Of a stretch of DNA of 64,000 bases, positions 26,312 to 34,419 are shown piece after piece (position 1 is the first letter of the stretch; every line of letters starts with the position of its first letter). The position numbers were made by a program, and so were the translations under genes. This stretch comes from Acidobacteriaceae bacterium. GTDB taxonomy: Bacteria; Acidobacteriota; Terriglobia; Terriglobales; Acidobacteriaceae. The notes beneath the pieces are model-generated. The model ran no database searches, had not been told where the DNA came from, and saw only the letters and a list, made by a program, of their open reading frames with translations. Location: positions 1-64,000 of the forward strand of contig DAIDGW010000182.1 in the NCBI GenBank assembly GCA_027452245.1, written 5' to 3'.

Positions 26312-27576
26312 TGCCCAATTTTTCTATTCCACTCTCCGGATTGACGGCCGAATCGACCGCATTGTCGTCAGTCGCCAACAATCTTTCCAACCAGAACACC
26401 ACCGGATACAAGGCGCAGGTCACGCTGTTCAGCGACTTGTTTTACCAGAATATCGGGAGCACCGGCTCGGGAGATCCGATACAGGTGGGTGCGGGGACGC
26501 AAGTGGGAGCCATGCCTTCCCTGTTCACGCAGGGCAGCGTCAGTTCCACAGGGGTTCCTACCGATGTTGCGATTCAGGGCGGCGGATTTTTTGTCGTGGA
26601 GCAGAACGGGGTGACCAGCTACACGCGCGCCGGCGACTTCACCATTGATGACAACGATTATCTCGTGACCCCTCAGGGGCAGCAGGTGATGGGATATCCG
26701 GCGGTGAACGGAGTGGTGAACCAGGGCAGCGGGCTGGTACCGCTGCAGATGGGGGCGGGAACCATCAGCCCGCCGTCGCAGACGCAGAACGTGGAGTTGG
26801 CCACGAATCTCGACGCTTCGGCGAATCTCGGCGACAGCTATACGTCGCCTCCGGTAACGATCTACGACTCTCTCGGTGGGTCGCATCTGCTGACAGTGAC
26901 GTTCACGAAAACGGCTTCGAACACGTGGAGTTACAGTGTTTCGATTCCTGCCGCTGATTTAAATCCAGTGGGAGGAGTTGCGCAAAGCGGAGTGTTGGCA
27001 ACAGGTACGCTCAATTTTAACGGCAACGGCGTGTTGACCAGCGCGACCGATTCCGGTGGCAATGCGACGAATACGACTCCGATTGCGATCAATGGGCTGG
27101 GCGATGGGGCGTCGAACATGACGTTCAACTGGAACGTGCTGAATGGGACGACTCCGTTGCTGACGCAGGTAGCCGGAGCCAGCACGACGTCCTCGGCGAA
27201 TCAAGATGGAGCAAGCAGCGGGACCCTGGAGAGTTTTCAGATCGGATCGGATGGAATCATCAGCGGCTCGTTCAGCAATGGCAAGACGCAGGCGCTGGGG
27301 CAGATCGCGCTGGCTTCCTTTGCGAACCAGAATGGATTGCAACTGGATGGCAATACCGATTTCAGTCCGACGCTTGCCTCCGGTCAGCCGGTGGTGGGCG
27401 TTCCCGGGGCGGGAGGACGCGGAACCCTCTCCGGCGGCGCGCTAGAGCTTTCGAATGTCGACATAGCCACTGAGTTCGCCAAGCTAATTGTGGCCCAGCG
27501 CGGGTATGAAGCCGACGCCAAGGCGGTGACCACATTCGATCAGATCACGCAGGACACAATTGCACTCAAACAATAA
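26311..27576 (+). CDS. flgE: Flagellar hook protein FlgE
   Basis: Hook subunit, exported and polymerised under FlgD. 421 aa. N-terminal rod/hook motif SVANNLSNQNTTGYKAQVT (about 24-42), the conserved GGGFFVVEQNGVTSYTRAG followed by DFTIDDNDYLVTPQGQQVMG, and the C-terminal ALELSNVDIATEFAKLIVAQ then RGYEADAKAVTTFDQI, which forms the paired terminal helix. ATG at 26311 shares a base with the flgD stop, with AAGGAG nine bases upstream. It is probably the last gene of the first structural transcript, as a hairpin follows. Confidence 0.95.
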   Translation: MPNFSIPLSGLTAESTALSSVANNLSNQNTTGYKAQVTLFSDLFYQNIGSTGSGDPIQVGAGTQVGAMPSLFTQGSVSSTGVPTDVAIQGGGFFVVEQNGVTSYTRAGDFTIDDNDYLVTPQGQQVMGYPAVNGVVNQGSGLVPLQMGAGTISPPSQTQNVELATNLDASANLGDSYTSPPVTIYDSLGGSHLLTVTFTKTASNTWSYSVSIPAADLNPVGGVAQSGVLATGTLNFNGNGVLTSATDSGGNATNTTPIAINGLGDGASNMTFNWNVLNGTTPLLTQVAGASTTSSANQDGASSGTLESFQIGSDGIISGSFSNGKTQALGQIALASFANQNGLQLDGNTDFSPTLASGQPVVGVPGAGGRGTLSGGALELSNVDIATEFAKLIVAQRGYEADAKAVTTFDQITQDTIALKQ

Positions 27577-27587
27577 CGAAGACATGA

Positions 27588-27624
27588 GAGGCTCCGACGG
27601 GAAAGATGGGCGCCGCGGAGCCTC
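27588..27624 (+). terminator. Inverted repeat after flgE, possible terminator
   Basis: GAGGCTCCG (27588-27596) pairs perfectly with CGGAGCCTC (27616-27624) across a 19-base loop, 12 bp after the flgE stop. There is no U-run behind it, so intrinsic termination is uncertain; attenuation or RNA processing are alternatives. A new promoter lies 170 bp downstream. Confidence 0.45.
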
Positions 27625-27791
27625 GGTCCCTGAGATCCCTCTAATGAGAATTTGGCAATCTCAAATCCTGCTGGGAAGTCGCGTGATGATGTTCTAATCA
27701 TTCGCGCCGAAAATGCGTGATGCAATCTGCCGGAATACAAAGGATTCGTGAAGTTGCGGAATTTTTCCACGTCCCTTTCGTTCTCCTCTTC

Positions 27792-27807
27792 CGGCACGTA
27801 TCTTGCT
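27792..27807 (+). promoter_or_regulatory. Sigma-54 (-24/-12) promoter of the fliN-fliO-fliPQR-flhBA unit
   Basis: CGGCAC (27792-27797), GTATC, TTGCT (27803-27807): 10 of 11 consensus bases with exact spacing between the GG and GC elements. Predicted start near 27818, about 38 bases before the fliN ATG. It lies in the 279-bp gap between flgE and fliN, where no other gene is seen. Confidence 0.75.
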
Positions 27808-27855
27808 CCCCAATTCTTCGTTGTCCTAATTCTTGCTGTTGAACGTGAGAAAGCA

Positions 27856-28179
27856 ATGTCCGCCGCCTTGTCCCCAGCTGTCGCCGCAAGCGCTTCCGCG
27901 CCGCAGGAAGCTGCCCTGTTTCATCGCGGTGAGACGAATGAACTGGACGAAGAACGCTGGCAGCCCCTAATGCACTTGCCGTGCGACCTGACAGTGGATC
28001 TTCTTGTACCGGATTTTCGGGCCGCCGACCTGCTGCAATTGCAGTTGGGCTCGATCGTCGGAACTGGCTGGCAAATTGTGCGGGACGTACCCCTGCGGGT
28101 CAACGGCACACTGATTGGCTGGAGCGAATTCGAGGTGGTGGGCAATCGCCTGGCGGTGCGGCTGACGGAGTTGGCATGA
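27856..28179 (+). CDS. fliN: Flagellar motor switch protein FliN (short form)
   Basis: C-ring component, 107 aa from the ATG at 27856 (an open frame upstream to 27748 lies across the sigma-54 promoter and is not used). The C-terminal two thirds is a SpoA domain: LPCDLTVDLLVPDFRAADLL followed by GSIVGTGWQIVRDVPLRVNG and EFEVVGNRLAVRLTELA, matching FliN. A second, longer FliN/FliY-type gene lies at 35415, so the locus carries two SpoA proteins besides FliM. The stop overlaps fliO (ATGA). Confidence 0.85.
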   Translation: MSAALSPAVAASASAPQEAALFHRGETNELDEERWQPLMHLPCDLTVDLLVPDFRAADLLQLQLGSIVGTGWQIVRDVPLRVNGTLIGWSEFEVVGNRLAVRLTELA

Positions 28180-28463
28180 AGAATCCAGATTCCTGCGTCG
28201 TAATGCAGGCAAAAACCGAAGAACGCGCTTCGGGCCCCGCATGGCTGCAAGCGCTTCTCGCGCATGCGCGGAAAATAGGTCGGCATTCGCCGAAACGGCT
28301 CCGAGTGGCCGAAACCGTTCCGCTGGGAGAGCGGAGCTTTGTCGCCGTGATTGAGTTCGAGAGCTTTCGCTTTTTAGTTGGCGGAACGTCTTCGTCGCTG
28401 ATATTGCTCGCGGAACTCGGTCGGTCGCCAGTCACTCCAGCGATCAAGGAGGTTGCTCCGTGA
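28176..28463 (+). CDS. fliO: FliO-like flagellar export assembly protein lacking a membrane segment
   Basis: 95 aa. Residues 40-85 (KRLRVAETVPLGERSFVAVI, then FLVGGTSSSLILLAELG) match the conserved cytoplasmic domain of FliO, and the position between fliN and fliP is the usual one. FliO normally begins with a transmembrane helix that helps FliP rings assemble; here the first 40 residues are polar and no hydrophobic segment is present. Either this is a soluble variant or the name covers only the domain. Coupled to both neighbours (ATGA at start, GTGA at end). Confidence 0.72.
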   Translation: MKNPDSCVVMQAKTEERASGPAWLQALLAHARKIGRHSPKRLRVAETVPLGERSFVAVIEFESFRFLVGGTSSSLILLAELGRSPVTPAIKEVAP

Positions 28464-29206
28464 ATTGGCAGCAGGTTCTCTCCGCAGCGGCGTTGATTCT
28501 TGGCGGCAATTCGGCGTGGGCCACCGCTCTGCGTCCCCGGCACGCGTCCGGGTTGAACTGGACGGCGCCTGCGGGGGCTGGCGGATCGGTGCCGTGGAAT
28601 ATCGTTGTGCTGCTGACGCTGCTCACCCTGTTGCCGGCGCTGCTGGTGGCACTTACTCCGTTTGCGCGGCTGCTGGTGGTGTTTCACTTCCTGCGCCAGG
28701 CGCTGGGCACCACCACCGCTCCCAGCAACCAGACGCTGATCGGCCTGTCGCTGGTGCTGACCTATTTCCTCATGCAGCCGGTGGGGACTGCGATCTACCA
28801 GTCGGCGGTGGTGCCGTTTGAAAAAGGCCAGGTGCCTGTACTCGAAGCGGTCGAAATGGGAACGCCTCCCTTGCGGCATTTCATGCTGAAGTACATCCGT
28901 GAAAAGGATCTCGGACTGTTTCTCGAACTGGCTCAAGTCCCAGCTCCTGCGCGAGCGGAAGATGTCCCGATGAGAATCGTGGTGCCGGCTTACATCCTTT
29001 CGGAATTAAAAACCGGGTTTCAGATAGGCGCGGCGCTTTTTCTGCCGTTTCTGGTGATCGATCTGGTGGTGGCCGCGATTACGACGTCGATTGGCATGTT
29101 GCAACTGCCGCCGGTGGTTATTTCGACTCCGCTGAAGTTACTCCTGTTCGTCATGGTCGACGGCTGGAACCTGGTAGTCGGTTCGTTGATGAAGAGTTTC
29201 GCTTGA
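28460..29206 (+). CDS. fliP: Flagellar type III export gate protein FliP
   Basis: Core pore subunit of the export gate (FliP5-FliQ4-FliR1). 248 aa. An N-terminal signal-like segment (NWQQVLSAAALILGGNSAWA) is followed by the conserved TM and loop motifs: LTPFARLLVVFHFLRQALG, PVVISTPLKLLLFVMVDGWN, and FLPFLVIDLVVAAITTSIGM. GTG start at 28460 with AAGGAGG eight bases upstream, a strong ribosome site. Confidence 0.96.
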   Translation: MNWQQVLSAAALILGGNSAWATALRPRHASGLNWTAPAGAGGSVPWNIVVLLTLLTLLPALLVALTPFARLLVVFHFLRQALGTTTAPSNQTLIGLSLVLTYFLMQPVGTAIYQSAVVPFEKGQVPVLEAVEMGTPPLRHFMLKYIREKDLGLFLELAQVPAPARAEDVPMRIVVPAYILSELKTGFQIGAALFLPFLVIDLVVAAITTSIGMLQLPPVVISTPLKLLLFVMVDGWNLVVGSLMKSFA

Positions 29207-29234
29207 GGCCTGAGGAAGGAAGGCGAAGGAAGTC

Positions 29235-29504
29235 ATGGGAGAGGACCACATTGTTGCCATCCTGCGTCACACCATGGAAACGGCACTGCTATTGGGAGCG
29301 CCGCTTCTGATCATCGCGACGGTCGTTGGCCTGGTCATCAACATCGCGCAGGTTCTGACCTCGTTGCAGGATTCGACTGTATCTACGGTGCCGCGGCTGT
29401 TTGCCGTGGCGGCCGCCCTGCTGGTTCTGTTGCCGTGGATGACGCGCCGGCTCAGCGTTTTTGCCGTGCAGGTGTTGTCGGACTTTCATCCGTTCGTCCG
29501 GTGA
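29235..29504 (+). CDS. fliQ: Flagellar export gate protein FliQ
   Basis: 89-aa gate subunit with two transmembrane helices (LLGAPLLIIATVVGLVINIA about 18-37 and RLFAVAAALLVLLPWM about 55-70), the conserved QVLTSLQDSTVSTVPRLFAV between them. GGAAGG upstream of the ATG at 29235. Standard length and topology. Confidence 0.95.
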   Translation: MGEDHIVAILRHTMETALLLGAPLLIIATVVGLVINIAQVLTSLQDSTVSTVPRLFAVAAALLVLLPWMTRRLSVFAVQVLSDFHPFVR

Positions 29505-29543
29505 CGGCGGTTGGCCGCATAGAACGAATGAAGAGGACAAAAG

Positions 29544-30317
29544 TTGAGGGATGCTTTGCCACTCGAACAGTTGATTGCCGCTGCAACGTTCACCGGCGCG
29601 CGGGTTTCCGGGCTGATGGTGTTCTGCCCCTTCCTTGGCAGCAAGACGATACCCACCCAGGTGAAGGCGGCGCTGACATTCGTGATCACGCTGCTGCTGT
29701 ATCCGCTGCGCGGACCAGTGCGTCTGGCCGCGAATCCGTGGTCGTGGGCCGGGATCGCGCTGAGTGAGGTGCTGATCGGGCTGCTGCTGGGACTGGCGGC
29801 AAATTTCCTGATGGAGGCTCCGGCGCTCGCGGGACAGGTCGTGGGCACGCAGATGGGATATTCCCTGGCATCGCTATTCGATCCTCAAACCCAGGCCGAC
29901 ACGCCTGTACTCGGCGAATTTCATCAGATGGCAGCGCTGCTGATTTTCCTGCGTCTCGATGTGCATCACTGGATTCTTCGGGCGCTGACGCGCAGCTTCT
30001 CCTATCTGCCTCCGGGGGAAGCAACGGCAGCCTTGCCCGTGGTCAGCGGGCTGCTGCACGCAACCGGAGGAATTTTTTTGGCCGGAGTGCAAATTGCGGC
30101 GCCAGCGCTCATGGCGACCTTGCTGGCCGATCTCACGCTGGGATTTCTCGGCAAGGCGTCGCCACAAATGCCCGTGCTGTTTATCGGGCTGGCAGTCAAG
30201 AACCTGCTGGGTCTGGCAGTGATGATCACAGTGATTGCGTACTGGCCGCAAAGCTTCGGCACACGCTTTGCAGAATCGATTGCGACCGGGGAGAAGTTAT
30301 TGCACTTAGCGCATTGA
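29544..30317 (+). CDS. fliR: Flagellar export gate protein FliR
   Basis: 257-aa multi-pass gate subunit. Landmarks: TFTGARVSGLMVFCPFLGSK, LAGQVVGTQMGYSLASLFDP, and ADLTLGFLGKASPQMPVLFIG in the C-terminal half, which are family-typical. The start is a TTG at 29544 preceded by AGAGGAC. A 40-bp gap separates it from the next gene, flhB. Confidence 0.94.
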   Translation: MRDALPLEQLIAAATFTGARVSGLMVFCPFLGSKTIPTQVKAALTFVITLLLYPLRGPVRLAANPWSWAGIALSEVLIGLLLGLAANFLMEAPALAGQVVGTQMGYSLASLFDPQTQADTPVLGEFHQMAALLIFLRLDVHHWILRALTRSFSYLPPGEATAALPVVSGLLHATGGIFLAGVQIAAPALMATLLADLTLGFLGKASPQMPVLFIGLAVKNLLGLAVMITVIAYWPQSFGTRFAESIATGEKLLHLAH

Positions 30318-30357
30318 AATTAGACGAAATACGAACCGATTCCGAACAAATCCGGTT

Positions 30358-31431
30358 ATGGCAGACCAAAGCAAAACCGAGCAGGCGACTCCCCGGCGGC
30401 GGCAGAAGGCGCGGGAGCAGGGGCAGGTGGCGCGCAGCCGCGATCTGATGGCGGGCCTGGCAACCATGGCCTCCGTGCTGCTGCTGGCCTGGCAGCTTCC
30501 CCGCGTAACCCTCGCATGGAAGGAGCTGTTACGGCGGGAGATGGATGAAGTTGCCGGCCATCCCGGACAGCTGTTACCTGTGTGGAGAAATGATTTAGGT
30601 GCGTTTGACGGAATTGCGATTGTGGCTGGATTGAGTTGGATGGTGGCAGTCCTGAGCGGGGTGGCACAGGGAGGGCTGGTGTTCGCTCCGTCTGCCTTGA
30701 GTCCAAAAATCGAGCGTCTGAATCCGGCATCGCGCCTGCAGCAGTTTATTTCTCTCAGCGCACTCAGCCGGATGCTGAAGTCGCTCCTGCCTACGTCTGT
30801 GATCGTCTATTTGGTAGTGGGACTGGTTGCACGCGATTGGATGAGATGGCCCTTGCTGCTGCACGCCAGCGCGCGGCAGCTTTCGTCGTTTGCAGGGCAA
30901 CAGATATTCGAAGTGGCATGGAAAGCCTCGCTGGTGCTACTGGTCTGGGCGGCGGCCGATTACCTGCTGGAGCGACGGCATCACGAAAACGAGCTGCGCA
31001 TGAGCCGCCAGGATTTGCGTGACGAGTTTAAGGAGAGCGAAGGCAATCCGGCGGTGAAGCAGCGAATCCGGCGGCTGCGGCGGCAGGTGCGGCGGCGGCA
31101 GATGCTCAAAGACGTCGAGCAGGCGACGATCGTCGTGACCAATCCCACGCAGTTCGCCGTGGCCCTGAAGTATGGCCCGGAGATGGCAGCTCCGATCGTC
31201 GTAGCCAAAGGCCGCAACCTGCTGGCTGCCGAAATCAGAGACGTGGCCCGCTGGCACGGCATTCCGATGGTGGAGAATCTTCCGCTGGCGCACGCCCTTT
31301 ATCGGGCCGTCGAAATCGGGCAGGCAATTCCTGCAAAACTTTACACGGTCGTGGCCGAAATTCTGGCCGCCATCTGGCGTGCTCAGGCGCGGGCCGCAGC
31401 GTCGCCCAACCGCGCAGGAAGGAGTTTGTAG
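30358..31431 (+). CDS. flhB: Flagellar export switch protein FlhB, with NPTQ in place of NPTH
   Basis: Export-gate protein that self-cleaves in its cytoplasmic domain to switch from rod/hook to filament export. 357 aa with an N-terminal KTEQATPRRRQKAREQGQV (about 6-24), four membrane segments, and the cytoplasmic domain beginning LRMSRQDLRDEFKESEGNP. The cleavage site reads TNPTQFAVALKYG: Asn262-Pro263-Thr264-Gln265 (codon CAG at 31150-31152) where nearly all FlhB/YscU proteins have His. The rest (APIVVAKGRNLLAAEIR, ENLPLAHALY) is canonical. Asn and Pro, which carry out the cleavage, are retained, so self-cleavage may still occur, perhaps more slowly. Confidence 0.95.
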   Translation: MADQSKTEQATPRRRQKAREQGQVARSRDLMAGLATMASVLLLAWQLPRVTLAWKELLRREMDEVAGHPGQLLPVWRNDLGAFDGIAIVAGLSWMVAVLSGVAQGGLVFAPSALSPKIERLNPASRLQQFISLSALSRMLKSLLPTSVIVYLVVGLVARDWMRWPLLLHASARQLSSFAGQQIFEVAWKASLVLLVWAAADYLLERRHHENELRMSRQDLRDEFKESEGNPAVKQRIRRLRRQVRRRQMLKDVEQATIVVTNPTQFAVALKYGPEMAAPIVVAKGRNLLAAEIRDVARWHGIPMVENLPLAHALYRAVEIGQAIPAKLYTVVAEILAAIWRAQARAAASPNRAGRSL

Positions 31432-31434
31432 ACG

Positions 31435-33519
31435 ATGGCTGCCTTGGCATCGAGTGAAAGCGTGCTAACCCAGCCGAAGACCTCCACAGCGGAATGGATT
31501 ATGCCGCTGGCGGCGGTGGGACTGATCTTTGTGATGCTGGTTCCGCTGCCCAGCTTTCTGCTAGACGTGCTGCTGGCCACGAGCATGACACTTTCGGTGC
31601 TGGTGCTACTCTCGGCTATTCAGATTCTTCGGCCCTCGCAGTTTTCGGTTTTTCCCAGCCTGCTGCTGCTGCTGACCCTGTTCCGCCTTTCTCTGAACCT
31701 GGCCTCAAGCCGGCGCATTCTGCTGCACGGCAACGAAGGCGCCTCCGCGGCCGGACACGTAATCCAAGCCTTTGGGCAATTTGTGGTGGGAGGCAATTAC
31801 GTTGTCGGATTCGTCCTCTTTATCGCGTTGATCGCCATTCAATACATCGTGGTCGCTCATGGCGCGGTACGCACGGCCGAAGTTACAGCCCGATTCACCC
31901 TCGATGCCATGCCCGGCAAGCAGATGGCCATCGACGCAGATTTGAACGCCGGCTTGATCAACGAAGCGCAAGCGCGGTCTCGGCGCGAACAGATCGCGCG
32001 GGATGCGGAATTCTATGGCGCCATGGACGGGGCCGCGCGTTTCAACCAGCGCGATGCCATAGCCACCATTCTGATTACCGCCATCAACATCATTGCCGGA
32101 TTTCTCATCGGGGTCTTTCAGCTTGATATTCCTTTTCGCGAGGCGCTGAAGACCTACACGGTGCTGACCGTGGGCGATGGCCTGGTCACGATGATCCCGT
32201 CGCTGCTGGTTTCAATGGCGGGGGGCATGGTGGTCACCCGTGCCTCCTCGGATGCAACCCTGTCGATCGATGTGGGACGGCAGGTGCTGTCGCGACGGCG
32301 TCCGCTGATGATTGCCGCAGGCGTGATGCTGGCGCTCGCGGCGATTCCCGGGCTGCCCAAGTTTTCCTTCCTGCTGCTTTCGGCTGGGGCGGGCTTTTTG
32401 GCATGGCGCGCTCCCAAGCTCAGCGCCGCCACGGACCCAGCAGGGGGCGGCACGGCAAAGGATGCGAAAGACAAGAAAGCCGCGAAAGATTCGGTCGAAG
32501 AGCTTTTGAAGCTGGATGAACTGAGCCTGGAGGTCGGTTACGGACTGGTGCCGCTGGTCGACCAGAACCAGGGTGGGCAGTTGCTAGCCCGTGTGAAAGC
32601 CCTCAGGCAGAACCTGGCGCAGCAGTTGGGATTCATCGTTCCTCCCGTGCACATCACCGACAACGTGCGGCTCAAGGCACGCGAGTACGTTATCGCGCTG
32701 CGCGGGGTGGAAGTGGCGCGCTGGGAGATGCACCAAGACCAGATGATGGCCATCAGTTCAGAAAGTACGCCGCGTCCGCTGGCGGGCACTCCAACCAAAG
32801 AGCCGGCTTTCGGGGTCGCGGCATTGTGGATTCCGCAGTCCCTGCAGAACCGGGCACTGACCTCGGGATATGCGGTAGTCGACCAAGCTTCCGTGCTCGC
32901 GACCCATCTGGCGGAGGTCGTTAAGCAACACGCTCACGAATTGCTGACGCGCCACGAAGTGAAGCGCTTGCTCGACCGTATGGCCGAAAGTCATCCCAAA
33001 CTGGCTGAAGAGCTGGTGCCGAAAATTCTAAGCCTCGGGGAAGTGCAGAAGGTGCTGCAACAACTGTTGCGGGAGCAGGTCTCGATTCGCGATCTCTCCA
33101 CAATTATGGAGACCCTGATTGACGCGGCCGGGGTGAACAAGAATCCTGTGATGCTCGTCGAAGCCGCACGGCAGGCACTGGGACGCGCCCTAGTCCACCC
33201 TCTGCTCGCCGAAGGTGGCGGCCTGCGCGTGGTCACGCTCGACCACGGCTTGGAAGACGAGTTGGGACGCGCCCTCGTCGCCCCCCCCTCGACGACGGGA
33301 GGCGTACTTCAGCTTCCATTCGCCCGCCGGATTGTCGAGGGACTGCGCCGACTCGCCGGGGAGCAGTTGCCGGTCGCTAGTCCGGTTTTGCTGTGTTCCA
33401 CTCCCGCGCGTTATCACCTGAAGCGGCTGCTGGAGCCGTTTGTGCCCAAGATTGTAGTGCTCTCTCCACTGGAAATTCCGCCCCTGGTGGAGGTGCAGTC
33501 CATCGGAGTTCTGAAGTGA
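31435..33519 (+). CDS. flhA: Flagellar export gate protein FlhA
   Basis: Largest export-gate subunit, coupling proton flow to export and docking chaperone complexes. 694 aa. The N-terminal half has about eight membrane segments, including FPSLLLLLTLFRLSLNLASS and the FHIPEP-region AEVTARFTLDAMPGKQMAID followed by DADLNAGLINEAQAR. A Lys/Asp-rich linker (about 345-360) leads to a cytoplasmic domain with EVGYGLVPLVD, VKRLLDRMAESHPKLAEELVP and LREQVSIRDLSTIMETLID. ATG 3 bp after flhB stop region. Typical member. Confidence 0.97.
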   Translation: MAALASSESVLTQPKTSTAEWIMPLAAVGLIFVMLVPLPSFLLDVLLATSMTLSVLVLLSAIQILRPSQFSVFPSLLLLLTLFRLSLNLASSRRILLHGNEGASAAGHVIQAFGQFVVGGNYVVGFVLFIALIAIQYIVVAHGAVRTAEVTARFTLDAMPGKQMAIDADLNAGLINEAQARSRREQIARDAEFYGAMDGAARFNQRDAIATILITAINIIAGFLIGVFQLDIPFREALKTYTVLTVGDGLVTMIPSLLVSMAGGMVVTRASSDATLSIDVGRQVLSRRRPLMIAAGVMLALAAIPGLPKFSFLLLSAGAGFLAWRAPKLSAATDPAGGGTAKDAKDKKAAKDSVEELLKLDELSLEVGYGLVPLVDQNQGGQLLARVKALRQNLAQQLGFIVPPVHITDNVRLKAREYVIALRGVEVARWEMHQDQMMAISSESTPRPLAGTPTKEPAFGVAALWIPQSLQNRALTSGYAVVDQASVLATHLAEVVKQHAHELLTRHEVKRLLDRMAESHPKLAEELVPKILSLGEVQKVLQQLLREQVSIRDLSTIMETLIDAAGVNKNPVMLVEAARQALGRALVHPLLAEGGGLRVVTLDHGLEDELGRALVAPPSTTGGVLQLPFARRIVEGLRRLAGEQLPVASPVLLCSTPARYHLKRLLEPFVPKIVVLSPLEIPPLVEVQSIGVLK

Positions 33520-33579
33520 ACTGACGTCGTTGACCTGTCTGCAACTTTGTCGGCACTCCGGGACGCAACGAGGTTTGTT

Positions 33580-33594
33580 GAGACACGAGGTCTC
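33580..33594 (+). promoter_or_regulatory. Small hairpin enclosing the fliA ribosome-binding site
   Basis: GAGAC (33580-33584) pairs with GTCTC (33590-33594); the loop and first stem base contain GAGG, the likely ribosome site, ending two bases before the fliA ATG at 33597. A 5-bp stem is weak, so control of translation is only a possibility. Confidence 0.3.
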
Positions 33595-33596
33595 TC

Positions 33597-34385
33597 ATGA
33601 GCAGAAATACCGCCCAGGCGTACACCACATGGCAAGACAAGGAAGAACGCGATCGCATTCTGATGGAGCAACTGCCCCAGGTGCGCTTTCTGGCCCGCCG
33701 CATTCACGAACGCCTTCCCCGGCACGTGCCCCTCGAAGATCTGGTACATGCCGGAGTAATTGGACTGATCGACGCGCTGAACAAGTTCGATCAATCCAAG
33801 CATGTGCAGTTCGGCTCTTATGCAAAATTCCGCATTCGCGGAGCGATCCTCGACAGCCTGCGCGAAATGGACTGGGGTCCGCGCGAGCTGCGCCGGAAAG
33901 CGCGGGGGGTCGAAGAGGCTCATCGCAAGCTGAGCCTCGAACTGAGCCGCGCGCCCACGGAAAACGAAATGGCCATCGAACTGAGAATGGGGCTCGAAGA
34001 ATTTCAGCAGTTGCTGGGTGAACTGGACAGCCTGGAGATCGGCAGCCTGCGCGTCGAGTCGCCATGGGACGGAACCGAAGAGGATTTATGTGAATTCCTT
34101 CCTAACGCTCCCGAGGACACCCCCTTCTTCCTTTGCCTGCGGTCAGAGATGAAAGATCTGCTGGCGCGCCTCATTGCCGAACTGCCGGAAAAGGAGCAGC
34201 AGGTATTGGCCCTGTACTATTTCGAAGAACTCACGATGAAAGAAGTTGGAGCGGTGTTAGGCGTGGGAGAGTCACGCGTGTCCCAAATCCATTCCTTGGC
34301 CGTCATGCGGCTTCGCTCGCGATTGGCTGAATTGATCCCTCTAGGTGGAAGCATGGCCCGGGCCGCATCGCCCGGCGGAGATTGA
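33597..34385 (+). CDS. fliA: Flagellar sigma factor FliA (sigma-28)
   Basis: Sigma factor for late flagellar genes (filament, motor, chemotaxis), held by FlgM until the hook is finished. 262 aa. Region 2: VPLEDLVHAGVIGLIDALNK, QFGSYAKFRIRGAILDSLRE and MDWGPRELRRKARGVEEA. Region 4: LPEKEQQVLALYYFEELTMK then EVGAVLGVGESRVSQIHS, the FliA/WhiG signature. No flgM, flagellin or other late gene is seen here, so its targets lie elsewhere. FlhF and FlhG, often found between flhA and fliA, are missing. Confidence 0.95.
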   Translation: MSRNTAQAYTTWQDKEERDRILMEQLPQVRFLARRIHERLPRHVPLEDLVHAGVIGLIDALNKFDQSKHVQFGSYAKFRIRGAILDSLREMDWGPRELRRKARGVEEAHRKLSLELSRAPTENEMAIELRMGLEEFQQLLGELDSLEIGSLRVESPWDGTEEDLCEFLPNAPEDTPFFLCLRSEMKDLLARLIAELPEKEQQVLALYYFEELTMKEVGAVLGVGESRVSQIHSLAVMRLRSRLAELIPLGGSMARAASPGGD

Positions 34386-34419
34386 TTACTAGATCTTGAA
34401 CATATCGAAAGGTTGCTGT

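Noticed and set aside
27653-27672. Possible sigma-54 element TTGGCAATC...CTGCTG before fliN
   Set aside because: GG and GC are 15 bases apart instead of 11; the correct-spacing element at 27792 is far better.
30663-30678. TGGCAC-N5-GGGCT match inside flhB
   Set aside because: Lies mid-gene with a poor -12 box and no gene start downstream.
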